From Argopecten irradians (lineage: Eukaryota > Mollusca > Bivalvia > Pectinida > Pectinidae), in contig NC_091134.1 in the NCBI RefSeq assembly GCF_041381155.1, positions 54,323,944 through 54,387,943 of the forward strand: a stretch of DNA of 64,000 bases, given 5' to 3'. The notes beneath the pieces are model-generated. The model saw nothing but the letters and a program-made list of their open reading frames with translations, searched no databases and had not been told where the DNA came from. The position numbers were made by a program, and so were the translations under genes. This document shows, in pieces, positions 23,875 to 35,429 of the stretch; positions within the stretch are counted from its first letter, which is position 1, and each line of letters opens with the position of its first letter.

Positions 23875-24592
23875 TGTTAACGTGGAAGAGCGTCGGTTGT
23901 TACTACAGGAAATGACAACGGAAGATATTGATTACAAACAATGATGATATTTATTTACAATGAATGATTAGTATTGGAAATAGCATATATTCACAAAACA
24001 ACTATTCACTCTCACTAACTCTCTCATTCTCATACTAATTACCCTAAAATGTCAGTGTAGCTTCAGAGCCAAAATCGTTCACGCAAGTAAGAACCTGACT
24101 AAAGATACCACACATAATGGCCTCAACAGTGCCCAATATCGACAGCACTGCCAATGTATTCCCGTAGGAAAAGGGTTGATGCAATCTACAGCCGCCAACC
24201 TGTTGCTGAACAAACCCCAAGAACTATCGCTGACCTAACCCTGTCGGATGAGGGTGTGGTATCCGGGTTGGTCCTGATGCTAATAATGTAGATGGGTGTC
24301 CTTATACTGGTCCTGGCTGAATCATGATCCCTGGGCTTCAAATCCCGTCATGCGAGGCTACAATCTGTAATCTGTGCCTGAATCACACGGCGTAATATGT
24401 CGGTAAATCCATACCGGGTACGCGACAACAAAGAAACATGTCTACCGCCGTTCACAGCTCAGTCCGTGCACCCTTACCTGTGACGCGTTTCCGCCCAGCA
24501 ATACCTGACCGTTAAAGATACTTACCTCGATAAGACAAAAATAATTTCAAAACATACATTACAAACTCCAGAGTATACATGCTTGCGTGACA
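23875..24592 (-). repeat. 5' LTR of element B (718 bp)
   Basis: TGTTAACG...GTGACA, followed by the AAACG target duplication. It is shorter than the 3' LTR by two indels, otherwise about 98-99% similar by eye. Confidence 0.95.
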
Positions 24593-25356
24593 AAACGTAA
24601 TATAATTTATCCAAGATTCAAACAATATCGGCACAGTCAACAAATAACAGCTTTTAAATGCCGGAGAACGTTAATTTACAATATATTTATTCTAAATTCC
24701 ACCCTTCATTCCCGCTAGTTATAATTTATACCTTTCCCATAGATATTTATCTTTCTAACTTAACATATAACGTTTCGGGGCACGTGAAAAGATAGGAAAT
24801 GGAGTAGGAAGAGCAAAGTATATAGAGAAAGCATAGAGTGAGGAGTCGTCTGCTATACCTATATATCTATTAATTTGGAAGACGACTCCTAGATCCTAAA
24901 AGGTCTTATCATGGCATCGTCTAGCAGTAACCAGCCCTACCCATCAAGAGCAGGGGGAAAGGAAGGAACCTAGCCTATCAATTTGGTATATAGATTCTAT
25001 AATTTTTGAAGCCCTTTATCTAATTTATCTATGTAAAATATCTAATCTATATCCTGTACCTATACCTATCCTCTGGGCCGGCGTTATCACACCTATTTTT
25101 CATCGAAAGACCGCACAGGGGTTTTTATTGTGCAAGGCTGGGTATCCTCACACGGGAAACAGAGATAGCCAGCGCACGCCCTTATATACCCGTAATCGTA
25201 ACACAAAAGATTAACGGCATCAAATCAGGTTACATCTCCAGACGTAACTGCTTCAGCGGAAGTAGTATTGACTTGATACTCGTATGTAACAACATAAATA
25301 CACATGTATAGCAATAACAATGACCCCACAATTACGTAAGTATAACCATAATATGG

Positions 25357-25733
25357 TGGCATATTTCTGCCATTGTGTTATTTTAGGTCGAGTTATGTAA
25401 CGTAACTTTGCCGAGATAATTATGTCGACCTGTCGAGTTATATCATGACTTGTTGAGATATTTATGTCGGCAAGTCGACTTACACCATACATCCTGGAAA
25501 ATTGACTTACCTTATTACGACGAGATCCACGATAGTCAGTCGCGATAGTGTAACTCGACTTTCCAATATGAATATGTGGACTTATATATCTCAACAAGTC
25601 ATGTTATAACTCGACTGGTCAACGTAACTATATCAAAAAGTCATTTAATAACTCGACTTGCCGACATAACTATCTGGTCAAAGTTGAGTTACCCTAAGTC
25701 GACCGAAACTAACTCGATGGCAGAAATATGCCA
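25357..25733. mobile_element. MITE-like element in the LTR of element A
   Basis: Terminal inverted repeats TGGCATATTTCTGCCAT (25357-25373) and ATGGCAGAAATATGCCA (25717-25733) bound a 377-bp segment rich in short inverted motifs (GTCGACTT/AAGTCGAC type). TAATA occurs outside each end (left copy three bases away), a possible TSD. It is non-coding. Confidence 0.7.
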
Positions 25734-25767
25734 TAATAAACATATAAATTCACTCCTGTCACAACTC

Positions 25768-27044
25768 TTTTACCAGTCATTTTTAAAGTATTTGAAATGA
25801 TTTTAGCCAAGAGATTGGAACAGGATGGAGAGAGGGATTTTACAAGGAAGTGCGTTGTCTGCCAAAATGTACTTAGTTTTTATAAATAATTTATTAGACA
25901 TGATTGAAAATTGTAATTATGGTGCGCTTATTGTAGATTTAAGAATCAACGTCCAACACAGGCTGATGATATATGTCTAGTTAGTACACAGCGTAAAAGT
26001 TTACAAAATATGCTTGATATATGTGATTTATACAGTAAAAGGTAGCGCTTCACTTTTTCTGCAGTTAAAAGTAAAATAATGCGTTTCACAAGAACAAAGA
26101 AGCGAAACTGTGTTGTTAGAAATCTGTATCTATATGAGCAAATTCTTCCTGTAGTTAAGGACATCACACACGTTGGTGTGATATTAAACAATAATTGTAA
26201 CAGTATGGAACGCACAGTGCGTGCTTGTAATAAGCTTAAAAGTGGTGTCATCAGTTTAATAAGAAGCGGTGCTCATCCGTGTGCCTTAAATCCCTTGACT
26301 GTGTGTAAAGTAATTAAATCAAAAGTATATGCTTCTGCCCTGTATGGATGTGAATTGTGGTGCCTTCCGAAATGTGAACTTGTAATGCTAGAAAGAGCTC
26401 AGAGGTTTATTTTAAAATCAATTCAAGGATTTCATACAAGAACTCGTACGGATATGTGTACGGGACTTCTTGGATGGTTCAGTATAGAGGCATATATAGA
26501 CATGAGGAAATTAATGTTTTTTGGTAGATTATGTAACCTCGATAAAAACTGTATGTCATATAAGATATTTTTCACTCGCATTTTTATGTCAGACATGGGA
26601 TCAGATATGTACAGTTATGGTTTTACAAGTGATATATTAATCATTCTTAAGAAATACAATTTATACAAGTTCTTACAAGATTATTTATCAAATGGTGTGT
26701 TTCCAGTGAAGAGTTCATGGAAAGCGAAAGTAAAGTATAATGTACATTTATATGAAGAAAGAGCATGGAGAGAAAGGATGCGTAGTGATTGTGATTTTAA
26801 TAGATTTATTTTGGTCCATGATAATTTGTTTCCTCATACATTTTGGAGATTATTGATAAAACATCCGCAAATTAGAACATCAGTCTACAACATAATGTCA
26901 TTAGTTGTTGATTTAAGAAGTCCAGAGACGGAGAAATTAGATTTATGTCATAGGTGTGGGAAAATGTATAATGATATTTCTACCACAATAGTCAGTGTTA
27001 TTCAACTCTCAGGGTATCAAATAAACGATGCAGCTGTTGATTAA
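25768..27044 (+). pseudogene. LINE reverse transcriptase, remaining 3' part
   Basis: It resumes with LPVIFKVFEMILAKRLEQ immediately after the TSD. A deletion of central palm sequence follows, then QGSALSAKMYLVFINNLLDM, a frame change at the QADDI catalytic motif (about 25960), and a stop at 26043. A long open stretch from 26079 follows: thumb/C-terminal domain ending LCHRCGKMYND, a Cys-His segment common at LINE C-termini. The natural end is replaced after about 26985 by other sequence. Confidence 0.85.
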
Positions 27045-27051
27045 CAATTTG

Positions 27052-27445
27052 TTTATACCACACGTGGTATAAACTCTGTACGCATTCTGATTGGCTGATA
27101 CGGTGAACTTTGACCGATTTTTTAATACGTCTTTCTGAGTGTCGTTTCATCAATTGTCAACGTCATCAATAATCGAGTGACGTCATGCTATGCTGTGATC
27201 GCCGCTTGACGCCAAAACTGCTGTTGGATAGCGTACTTATCCTCGTCGTATTTCTATCGGCTAAAAGCGGATATAATTGTGGTAGAAACAGGTCACACGA
27301 CTCGTGGCTGTTGGATATGGAATTTATTCCACACTCGTAAGTTATTTTTTAAAAGTTACAAAAGACACTCGCTAAAGCTCGTGTCTTTTGTAACTTTTAA
27401 AAAATAACTCACTCGTGTGGAATAAATTCCATATCCAACAGCCAC
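27052..27445. repeat. Fold-back repeat with two hairpins
   Basis: A short palindrome TTTATACCACACGTGGTATA at 27052-27073 contains an E-box CACGTG. A longer inverted repeat has arms 27304-27368 and 27381-27445, starting GTGGCTGTTGGATATGGAAT and nearly perfect with one small indel. Together they look like a non-autonomous fold-back element within the 3' part of the LINE. Confidence 0.8.
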
Positions 27446-27503
27446 TCGTTGTGTAACCTCTATTTATGTAATCTTCAAATTGGAGGAAATAAAGAGAATA
27501 ATA

Positions 27504-27772
27504 ATGCTAACATTATACACTGATAATGGTAATACTAGAAAGCATGGTTATTGAGTCTATGTCAGTGCAAACTGTTAATATTTGCTATTACTTTTAAAAG
27601 AATATTATGCTATGTAATTGGTTATTATTGAATGTTTATTACCCATTCATTATATATACATGTATATAATTTTTATATATCGCTGATCGCTGTAATACTA
27701 AAGATGAACGGTACGATAAATAATTGTAGGCCTATATTCACAGGAGTTTGACGTTCTGTCAATAATATATAT
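27504..27772. repeat. Right copy of the ~262-bp direct repeat flanking the LINE
   Basis: It starts ATGCTAACATTATACACTGA exactly where the A-rich LINE tail ends, and matches 11098-11359 except for a 7-bp insertion (GATCGCT) and about two to three substitutions. Confidence 0.9.
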
Positions 27773-27854
27773 TAAAAAATACACCTATATACTATATAGA
27801 GGTATTTTTATATATGTATTCTATATATTATTGACAGAACGTCAAACTCCTGTG
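27739..27854. repeat. Perfect 33-bp inverted repeat with 50-bp spacer
   Basis: The arm 27739-27771 (CACAGGAGTTTGACGTTCTG...) is the reverse complement of 27822-27854. The left copy of the direct repeat (11326-11358) has only the first arm, so this hairpin is intact only on the right side of the LINE. Confidence 0.95.
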
Positions 27855-29110
27855 GTATATTCTTTGATATCTGAAGATATTTAGCTATCTTGATGTGATT
27901 AATATAGATCTATTGATATAAACATTCTGTAATGTCGAAATCCTTATATTTAACGTAGCCTACTGTTATTATGCGCGAGTTACATGTATGTCCCTTGTCA
28001 GCCGGTCCGTTTTATATGTATTGTAAGGTTTTTGAACCAGAATAAATGAAAAACAAAGCAGAATATGGTTTTGTGTGTTATGAAAACAAAAACCCAATCG
28101 ACCCCTGTAACAAAACACTGAAAAGCGGTTTGAAAGGATTGTAGAATTTCTACAGTGATGTCACCTACTGTAGCTGTTTCTTATAAGTTTGAATTAAAAA
28201 AAAACCTTTGTGATATCTCGTTCTAACACTTCCTACGAGTGAAACGAGTAGTTTTAAAACGAACCATTGTAGTCTACAGAATATATCCTGAATATTATCA
28301 TGTTACGACAGTTTTATCTGAAATTCCTCATTTTAGTAAGTCCCATACATACGGATATGTAAACACGCCGTTAGGCCTACAAGTAAGCTTAGATGTCATG
28401 GGCATTCTCGACACGGTGACGTGGGTCTACTGGGGCAGGTAACATACTTTAACACCTCGAAGAAGGTATATTTACAAAACTTATTAGGTAGTACTTTATA
28501 CACTTTTCATATCCGTTGAAATGTTTCGATGTGCATATGGATAAATAAGGATTTACTTGCAGAGCGGCAGTGGCTATAGAAACATGCGTATAAGCCTACA
28601 TGAACAATGTTTTAAATCGGTTAGCCTATCACTCGTTTTCTCATTTTATAATATTTTGCATAAAATGATAGTTTCAAGCATCAAGTAATGTACTAAAGAT
28701 AAGTAGAAATGAAGCGTGCTTCTTTGGAGGTACCGCTGTGCTCAGGATAGGGCCATAATTCGTAGGATCAGACCGGATGTGATCTTGGCAAAAGTGAGTA
28801 GGCCGTGTATGCTTTCCCTTATTAAGAATTAATTTCAACTGATTGTAGTAAAAGTGTTGTGTTATATCTCGATAACATAAAACTCAATTAACAACATAAT
28901 CTTTTTCTAATTCAATTCAGTAAAGATATTCTCTTCTTGGGACAATACGCCGTTATCTCAGCCAATCATCGATGTTATAATCGGCGACGCCATTTCCCCC
29001 CTTTTTTATGGGATGATAAAGTACCTTTTAATTGTTATTTATTTACAATTCTTGTTTGACTACCTCATAAAGTACTGTAGGAGCTCAAATTCCGTATGTA
29101 GGATTCCCTA
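27855..29110. other. Spacer with no supported gene
   Basis: The only open frame of note (28239-28442) shows no domain, good start context or splice pattern. Confidence 0.6.
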
Positions 29111-29114
29111 CGGC

Positions 29115-29345
29115 TCTAGTTGTGCATATTGCATTTTGGGACTGATCGGTCAACAAGGTAACTGACAGGCAGCTATCTTGGATTTAGAATGTTGAAGTTT
29201 GTTAATGTTATTTATCAGAAAATAATGAATGGTTCTGTCTCAAATCTGATATATTGGTTCCCCATGTACCCGTGTGGTGCACATTGCAATTTTGGAACAA
29301 ATGGACAAAAAAAGATAGCCGGAAGGTAGTCATCTTAGATTTTTT
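29115..29345. repeat. Two degenerate ~150-bp tandem repeats
   Basis: The segment GTGCATATTGCATTTTGGGA at about 29123 recurs as GTGCACATTGCAATTTTGGA at about 29275. Each is followed by a related AGNTAGC(C/T)...ATCTT(G/A)GATTT stretch. Confidence 0.6.
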
Positions 29346-29467
29346 TTAGTAGGAGTTTATTGATGTTATTTCTGAAAAAGTAATTCAGTAGGTTTCTCTT
29401 TTACACGAAAAGGAAACAATTTCACCGATAAGCAGCCATTTTTTTTGGATAGTGTGACTTTCTCGGA

Positions 29468-29633
29468 TGTCATGAATGTGATAGAGTGAGAGAAAACACA
29501 ACCAACGCGTTTGAATACCATTGATCAACTGACTATTTAATAAAACTGCGTATAACGTCACAATCGTTGTGACGTCATTTAAGTACATGTCGCATAACGT
29601 CGCGCCAATTACGTTGGCGCCAAATACACAATA
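29468..29633 (-). repeat. 3' LTR of element D
   Basis: 166 bp, ending AAATACACAATA on the plus strand. It is identical to 35257-35422 but for one base. The adjoining purine-rich GAGGCCCCAGGA (minus strand, about 29634-29648) may serve as polypurine tract. Confidence 0.95.
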
Positions 29634-29805
29634 TCCTGGGGCCTCGCGAATATTATGTTCACAGTAATATATATTATAAGTATGTAAATAAACAATATTT
29701 AAAAGTAAAAAGTGGAATTAAAGTCTTTCACATCAATTATATATATATACTTAGACATTATTTATTAATTAGAGTTTAATAAATTAGGATTTATGTCGTG
29801 CGTAT

Positions 29806-32800
29806 TTAACTTTTACACCAGTTCTTAATGTTTTCCTTCGCTTTTATCTTTGCCACTCGTGGTATTCTGTTCACGTCTCTGCATGGTCCATCGTTCTCGT
29901 CTCCACTAGACTCATCGTTGGCGTCTCTGTCGTCTTCCTGACGGACTTCCAAAGGGTATAACTTGATAATCGGTCGATTTGTGATACCAGAACTTGTGCG
30001 TATTACTGCAGATCGCACAAGATTGTCTCTACCATATACTTAATCCTCCACAACAGCAATTTTCCACGTCGTCCTTGGTGAATCATCGTGAACCTGAACT
30101 ATATCTCCTACTTTGATAACTTGACTATTGCTGCCTGAAGCACGGTGAAATTCCCGCAAAGAAGTTAAGTATTCCTGGCGCCACCGCTTCCAAAAATGTT
30201 CTATTAACTGGAATCGTCTGTCCATCTCTTTATTTAGAATTCTGTGGGTATCCATGTCGAAAAAGTTGTCGTTTTCATCTTCTGTGTCTTGCAAAGGGTA
30301 AAGTACTGAGTTAATCCTTCTTCCGTACAATAAGTGTGATGGGGTTAATGGTGACAGTTCTGTAACGTCTGTACCGATGTATGTGAGCGGTCGGTCGTTG
30401 AGTATAGCTTCGATCTCTGTAATAACTGTCATTAACAAGTCGTAATTCACATATGCACGTCCGAGGACTTTTCGTAGACAATTCTTAGTAAGACCAATGA
30501 GTCTTTCCCAAAATCCGCCGTACCATGGTGCTCTCTTTGGAATAAATTTCCATGTTGTTCCATAATTATTAAGAGATTGGTGTACAAGTGTCGATTCCGT
30601 AAGTTTCCTTATTTCTTCTGCGGCGCTAACAAATGTTGTTCCGTTGTCTGAAATCATAACTCGTGGTAAGGATTTCCTGCTAATGAAACGACGGAAAGCC
30701 ATGAGAAATGTTTCCTCTGTTAAATCCTGAACGATTTCCAAGTGTACTGCACGTGTATTAGCGCATGTAAATAGACATACATATACTTTCTTGTCCCGTC
30801 CATTGTGTTTCACATGTATTGCACCGGTAAAATCTACGCCAGTAACAGTGAATGGTGCAGCGTCCGACAACCTGTCCTTGGGAAGTGGAGGTGGATCTGG
30901 TGACGAGTATGCTTTACCCGATACTTTCTTACATGGTACACATTTCCGCAAAGTATTTCCAACAACATTTCGTATTGATGGAATCCAATACTTTTGTCGT
31001 AATAACGTTATTGTAGTACCTTTGTTCGCATGCATGTTTCGTCTATGCGTGTCCATAATCAAAAGCCTTGTAAACGAATGTTTCCCGGAAACCAAATATG
31101 GAAATCGTGTGTCAAACGGTATTGGGGCGTTATTGATACGTCCTCCACATCGTACAAGACCATCATCATCCAAATAAAGTCAAAGCTGGCGAATGAGATG
31201 ATGGCTTTTATTCGACTTCAGACTTTCTAGAACATCATGATAGCTGCTGTTTTGTACGACTCTAATCCAAATAATTGACGCTTTGTTCAATTCATCTGGA
31301 GATAAAATTCCGGATTTCCGATCCTCTGCTTTTCTTCTACAGTTATAAAGGAATCGTTTGACATAGGCAGTAACCCGTAAGAGCCTGGAGTATGAGTTAA
31401 ATCTGGTTATGTCGATAACACTACATCCGATATCTGTATTAAGAGTTTGCGTACTGTCATTGTTGTTTGTGACATCAGAATCCACTGTTGTGAGGACGAT
31501 CGATTCGTTCCTATTCCACTGTGGCCAGTGAGTTTGATTGGTAATCCAACTTGGACCGTTTATCCATTTGGTACTCTTACCAAAGTTTGTAGCTGATATT
31601 CCTCTTGACAAAAGATCCGCAGGATTATCATTTGTTGGGCAATACCTCCAGGTAAATTCTTGTGTGAGGTCTTTTATTTCCTCAACTCTCTTTCCAATGA
31701 AAGGTTTCATCTTTTTGGAAGAATGTAGCCAGTTAAGGACAATCTGACTATCGCTCCAATAGAATACATCCGAACACTGCAGATTTGTCAATATGTGCTT
31801 TGCCATTCTAGCTCCCGTCACAGCAGCCAATAACTCCAACTGTGGTATAGTCACGGGATTCAATGGTGCTACACGGTTTTTCGCCATCACTAATTGCGAC
31901 TGATTTCCACTGGTTATGTATGCGCATGCACCGTACGCTTTCTTGCTGGCGTCTACAAACACGTGAAGTACCGTACCTATGCTTTCTGTGTCTTCTGGTA
32001 AGTCTTTGAAATAATATCTCGGAATTTCAGTTGTTGAGACTTTCCTCAAATCGTAACTTAGTTCCATCCATTGACACCGGATATCCTCTGGTAATATCTC
32101 GTCCCAATCGAACTTCCTCCTCCATATTTCCTGCATCAGTATCTTGCCGCGTACTGTCACCGGGCTGATAATCCCAAGTGGATCGAAAATCTTTGATGAC
32201 TGGCTAAGTATTTCTCGCTTGGTAAGCAACGTTTCATCGACATCAGAAATCGGCTTTTGTACGTATGTAATCGTGTCTTTGTTGCTATCCCATCGTAATC
32301 CGAGAACTTTTACTTGCTTGTCCTTGTCAAGCACGTCTTTTGACTTGGCTAGTTCGTTCAACGAATCACAGTTTGAAGCCCAAGAACGTAAGTTAAACCC
32401 TCCGTTGAGCATTAATGATCGTGCAGAATGAAAGTATTCGAGTAAATCCTCTTCTCTTTCAAAACTTGATAAGACGTTGTCAACGTATATATCATCCTTG
32501 ATGATATCTGTAACGTCACTTTTGTGATCTTCTAAATGTCGTAGCAACGTGGCGTTCAGTATGAAGGGCGAGCAGGTCGCTCCAAACAATACAGCCTTAA
32601 ACCTGTAGGTTATTAAATCCGATGAAGGATCAGAGGGATCTTTGAGCCAGTAGAATCTTGTTACATCTCTGTCTTCTTCCTCTAGCTCTATCTGCAGAAA
32701 GGCTTTCTCAATGCCTGCGGAGACGGCAAATTTTTTGCGTCGGAATTTCAGAAGTATTGATGTAATATCATTTAGCAAAGGCGGGTCGTTCCGTAAGCAA

Positions 32801-35221
32801 TCATTCAAACTTGGCTTATCTTTCGACTGTTGGCAACTGCAATCGTAGACAATCCGTATTGGTGTTGTTGACGAGTCCTTTTTTACTGGGTGATGAGGTA
32901 TATAGTGCACCTTACCGCTTGTAATTTGATCGTTCTCTACTTTTTCCACAAAACCTCTCTGTTCCTGTACATATATTATCGATGCATAATGCTTCAACAT
33001 AACTGGGTCCTTGCTCAATCTGTTTATGACACTTTCCGTTCTCCGGCGAGCAACTTCTTTGTTAGTGGGAAGTGGTGAATGGTCATCTCGCCACGGTAAT
33101 TTGGCGATATATTTATTTCCGCGAAACTCTATACACGACTGTTTGTAGTTTTCAAGATACGTGCAGCTTTCATCTTCGGTTTTGTCATCTTTTTTCTGTA
33201 TGCCAAGCGATTCCACCTTCCAAAATTTCTCTAAATCGCATTCGTCTTTTTTATGTGATACTAGCACGTTCATAACTGACATGTTCTGTCGCTGATTTAG
33301 AGATGAAGTTCCTTGGTATGGTCCGGATACCAAATATCCTATTTTCGATTTTACAGCAATAGGTCCTTTACCTCTCACGACTTTGTCTTGGACAATGTCC
33401 CAGTAATGGTCAGCTCCTATGAGAAGTGATACCTCAAACGTTTCGTCAGCTGAAACGGGGTGAGCTAATTTCAAACCTTTTAGGTGTGGTAATTTTGCAA
33501 TGTGCTTCCTATTGGAATTAAGCGGTACTGCTATTGTCGGTACAACTAAAACCTTGACCGGTATTTTCTCCCGTGTATTGGTTTGTAGGTAAACCGTTCC
33601 AGAGCTGAGATGACGCACCTTGTCTCCGACTTGACCGAATCCCGATATATTAATTGTCTCTTTCCCGGTGGTTTCCATTTGTAATTTATCTGCCAATTCT
33701 TGTGTAACGAATGACCTTTGTGCACCTTCGTCAAATAGAATGTTACTTTGGACACACTGACCGTTCACACAAACTGGTGCGATGGCTGTTTTCAATAATA
33801 CTTGTGAAGAGTGTACTTCTGATGCGGTGTACATCACTGAAGTAGTAGGTTCTTTGAGATTTGTCGCATTTTCGTTGTTTCGTTCTTTCGCGTTGTGTTT
33901 TGTTGTGTATGTGATCGCGTCATTTTGCATGTTGTCTTGACGATGTGTAGAGTTACATATACTCGAATGATGACGACGGTTACATTTCTTACAGTTTTTC
34001 CGAGATTTACAATCAGAGATTCTGTGTTTTCCCAAACAATTGAAACAAAGTTTATCACGCTTTATAATCTGTATCCGACTTTCTACATCCGGAACTTTTG
34101 TGCAGCTACTGGGAGCATGTATCTCCTGGCAAAAAACGCATGTTTTTTTTATTTGTTCCGTTTTGTTGTTCGCGTCTTTCGATTTCGATTCAGTTCCGGT
34201 GAAAAATGTTGCTGTATATGAAGGGGTGTTTGTGTGAGAATCAAAAGACTGTCCCGCTTCCATAATACTAATCTCTTTGAACAGACATTTTCTTAACTCT
34301 CCTAATGTCCAGTTGTTCATGCCATGTTCGCGCGTGAGGTTTTTCCTGATTTCACCCGGAAGTTTATTCAGTATTACCGGTATCAATAGACATCCGTAAT
34401 TGTCCTGATCTTGTCCTAGCGATTCTAGACCTCTTATTAAAATCTCTGTCCTGTCGTAAAACATTCTCATACTCTCGGGAGTATTTCGTGGGGTTGGGAC
34501 TTCTAAAAGGGCTTGCATGTGTGCGCTTCTTATTTTGTATTCTTGACCAAATCTCTCTTGTAACAAACATATTGCTTTGTTATAGTTTGTGTTTGTAAGA
34601 GCAAATCCTGTGACAGTTTGTAAAGCTTCGTTTTGGAGTAGAGATTTCAGGTAGTTAAATTTCTGTACGTCCGCTTAGTGATGGGTTACAGTGTACAGAT
34701 GATTCAAAAGAATCCCAGAACGAATGCCATTCTAAAATGTTTCCACTAAATTTAGGAAGATCCAATTTCGGAAGCTTGTGATAGTGAGACGAAATGGTAG
34801 AAAATGACCTATTGTCGGGAAATCTCAAGTCCGTGTTAATGGACTGACTGTAAGGTGTTCTGTTGAAAACATCATTTTCTGGCATATGAAAACTCTGTGC
34901 GTTTGCGTTGAGTGACGAAGTAGTACTGCGTGTGTTTGTGGGTTTGAGTAACTTCCGCATGCTGCGTATTTTTGAATTTAAATTAAAAGTATACTCATCC
35001 ATATCTGCGATTTCTTCCTCCACTTCATCGTCGTTGAGTTGATCCAGTATCTGTTGATTGAGTTCTTGTAGTAGTTGTTCCTTTTCCGTAATCACATCTA
35101 AGATGGAAGATAGTTCTTCAACGTCAACATCTTCTTCATTTTTTGTGTCCTCGAATCGTTTTAAAAACCTCGTAACTGCACTTCTATTGCCTGCGCGGGT
35201 TGCCTTTAACTTTGTAGTCAT
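29806..35221 (-). pseudogene. gag-pol: Gag-Pol polyprotein of the BEL/Pao element D
   Basis: The frame begins MTTKLKATRAG at 35221. In order: a coiled-coil acidic N-terminus; a DUF1759-type Gag segment (LPKLDLPKFSGNILEWHSFW, ~34760); zinc knuckles including CFNCLGKHRISDC (~34030); protease ILFDEGAQRSFV (~33750); RT; RNase H HVFVDASKKAYGACAY (~31950); integrase zinc motif and core (CVPCKKVSG, VTGVDFTGAIHV, MISDNGTTF, WYGGFWERLIGLTK; 31173-30040) with the BEL-type C-terminus. Lesions: a 1-nt insertion near 34671, TGA at 31180-31182, TAA at 30040-30042. RT motif A reads AGIEKAF (Gly for Asp) and motif C YVDN (Asn for Asp). Confidence 0.95.
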
Positions 35222-35256
35222 GTTTTTTAAAAACGTCTCTTTAGTCACGGCACCAA

Positions 35257-35422
35257 TGTCATGAATGTGATAGAGTGAGAGAAAACACAACCAACGCGTT
35301 TGAATACCATTGATCAACTGACTATTTAATAAAACTGCGTATAACGTCACAATCGTTGTGACGTCATTTAAGTACATGCCGCATAACGTCGCGCCAATTA
35401 CGTTGGCGCCAAATACACAATA
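35257..35422 (-). repeat. 5' LTR of element D
   Basis: 166 bp. The primer-binding site TGGTGCCGTGACTAAAG follows one base inside (35239-35255, minus strand); I could not match it to a tRNA from memory. Confidence 0.95.
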
Positions 35423-35429
35423 TCGGACA

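Larger units (their letters stand above)
18561..24592 (-). mobile_element. Element B: Gmr1-like Gypsy retrotransposon (integrase before RT)
   Basis: Complete borders: LTRs TGTTAACG...GTGACA at both ends and a 5-bp TSD AAACG (18556-18560 and 24593-24597) within element A's LTR. Minus-strand order is 5' LTR, tRNA-Leu PBS, gag-protease, integrase, RT, RNase H, polypurine tract, 3' LTR. Integrase upstream of RT is the Ty1/copia-like order that defines Gmr1-type Gypsy elements. A deletion in the RT palm makes it non-functional. Confidence 0.95.
11769..25763 (-). mobile_element. Element A: Gypsy LTR retrotransposon, interrupted by element B and a MITE
   Basis: Both ends read TGT...ACA and are flanked by the 4-bp duplication ACTC (11765-11768 and 25764-25767) inside a LINE reading frame, which fixes the borders. 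Minus-strand order: 5' LTR, PBS, gag, protease, RT, RNase H, integrase, an extra zinc-finger ORF, truncated 3' LTR. Coding regions carry several stops and frameshifts. The 5' LTR contains element B and a MITE. Confidence 0.92.
18453..25763 (-). repeat. 5' LTR of element A, split by element B and carrying a MITE
   Basis: LTR sequence occupies 18453-18560 and 24598-25763, about 1274 bp, of which about 380 bp is the MITE at 25357-25733. The break coincides with the AAACG duplication around element B. The block 24770-25160 matches 6293-6682 of element C's LTR. It includes a hairpin AGGAGTCGTCT...AGACGACTCCT (about 24841-24890). Confidence 0.85.
11360..27503 (+). mobile_element. Split LINE (non-LTR retrotransposon) hosting nested LTR elements
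   Basis: RT coding sequence runs from about 11390 to 11768, stops at the LTR of element A, and resumes in the correct frame at 25768 once A (11769-25763) and one TSD copy are removed. It ends with an A-rich AATAAAGAGAATAATA tail near 27490-27503. A second internal break lies near 25830, where part of the RT palm is deleted. The whole unit is flanked by the ~262-bp direct repeats at 11098-11359 and 27504-27772. The RT sequence is of the CR1/Jockey-like kind; the clade is not resolved. Confidence 0.85.
29468..35422 (-). mobile_element. Element D: BEL/Pao LTR retrotransposon, nearly complete
   Basis: 166-bp LTRs at each end differ by one base (GTACATG[T/C]CGC), flanked by the 5-bp duplication TCGGA (29463-29467 and 35423-35427). 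The interior encodes one gag-pol polyprotein on the minus strand. It is a recent insertion judged by LTR identity, but its coding frame has one frameshift, two stops and two catalytic substitutions. Confidence 0.97.
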
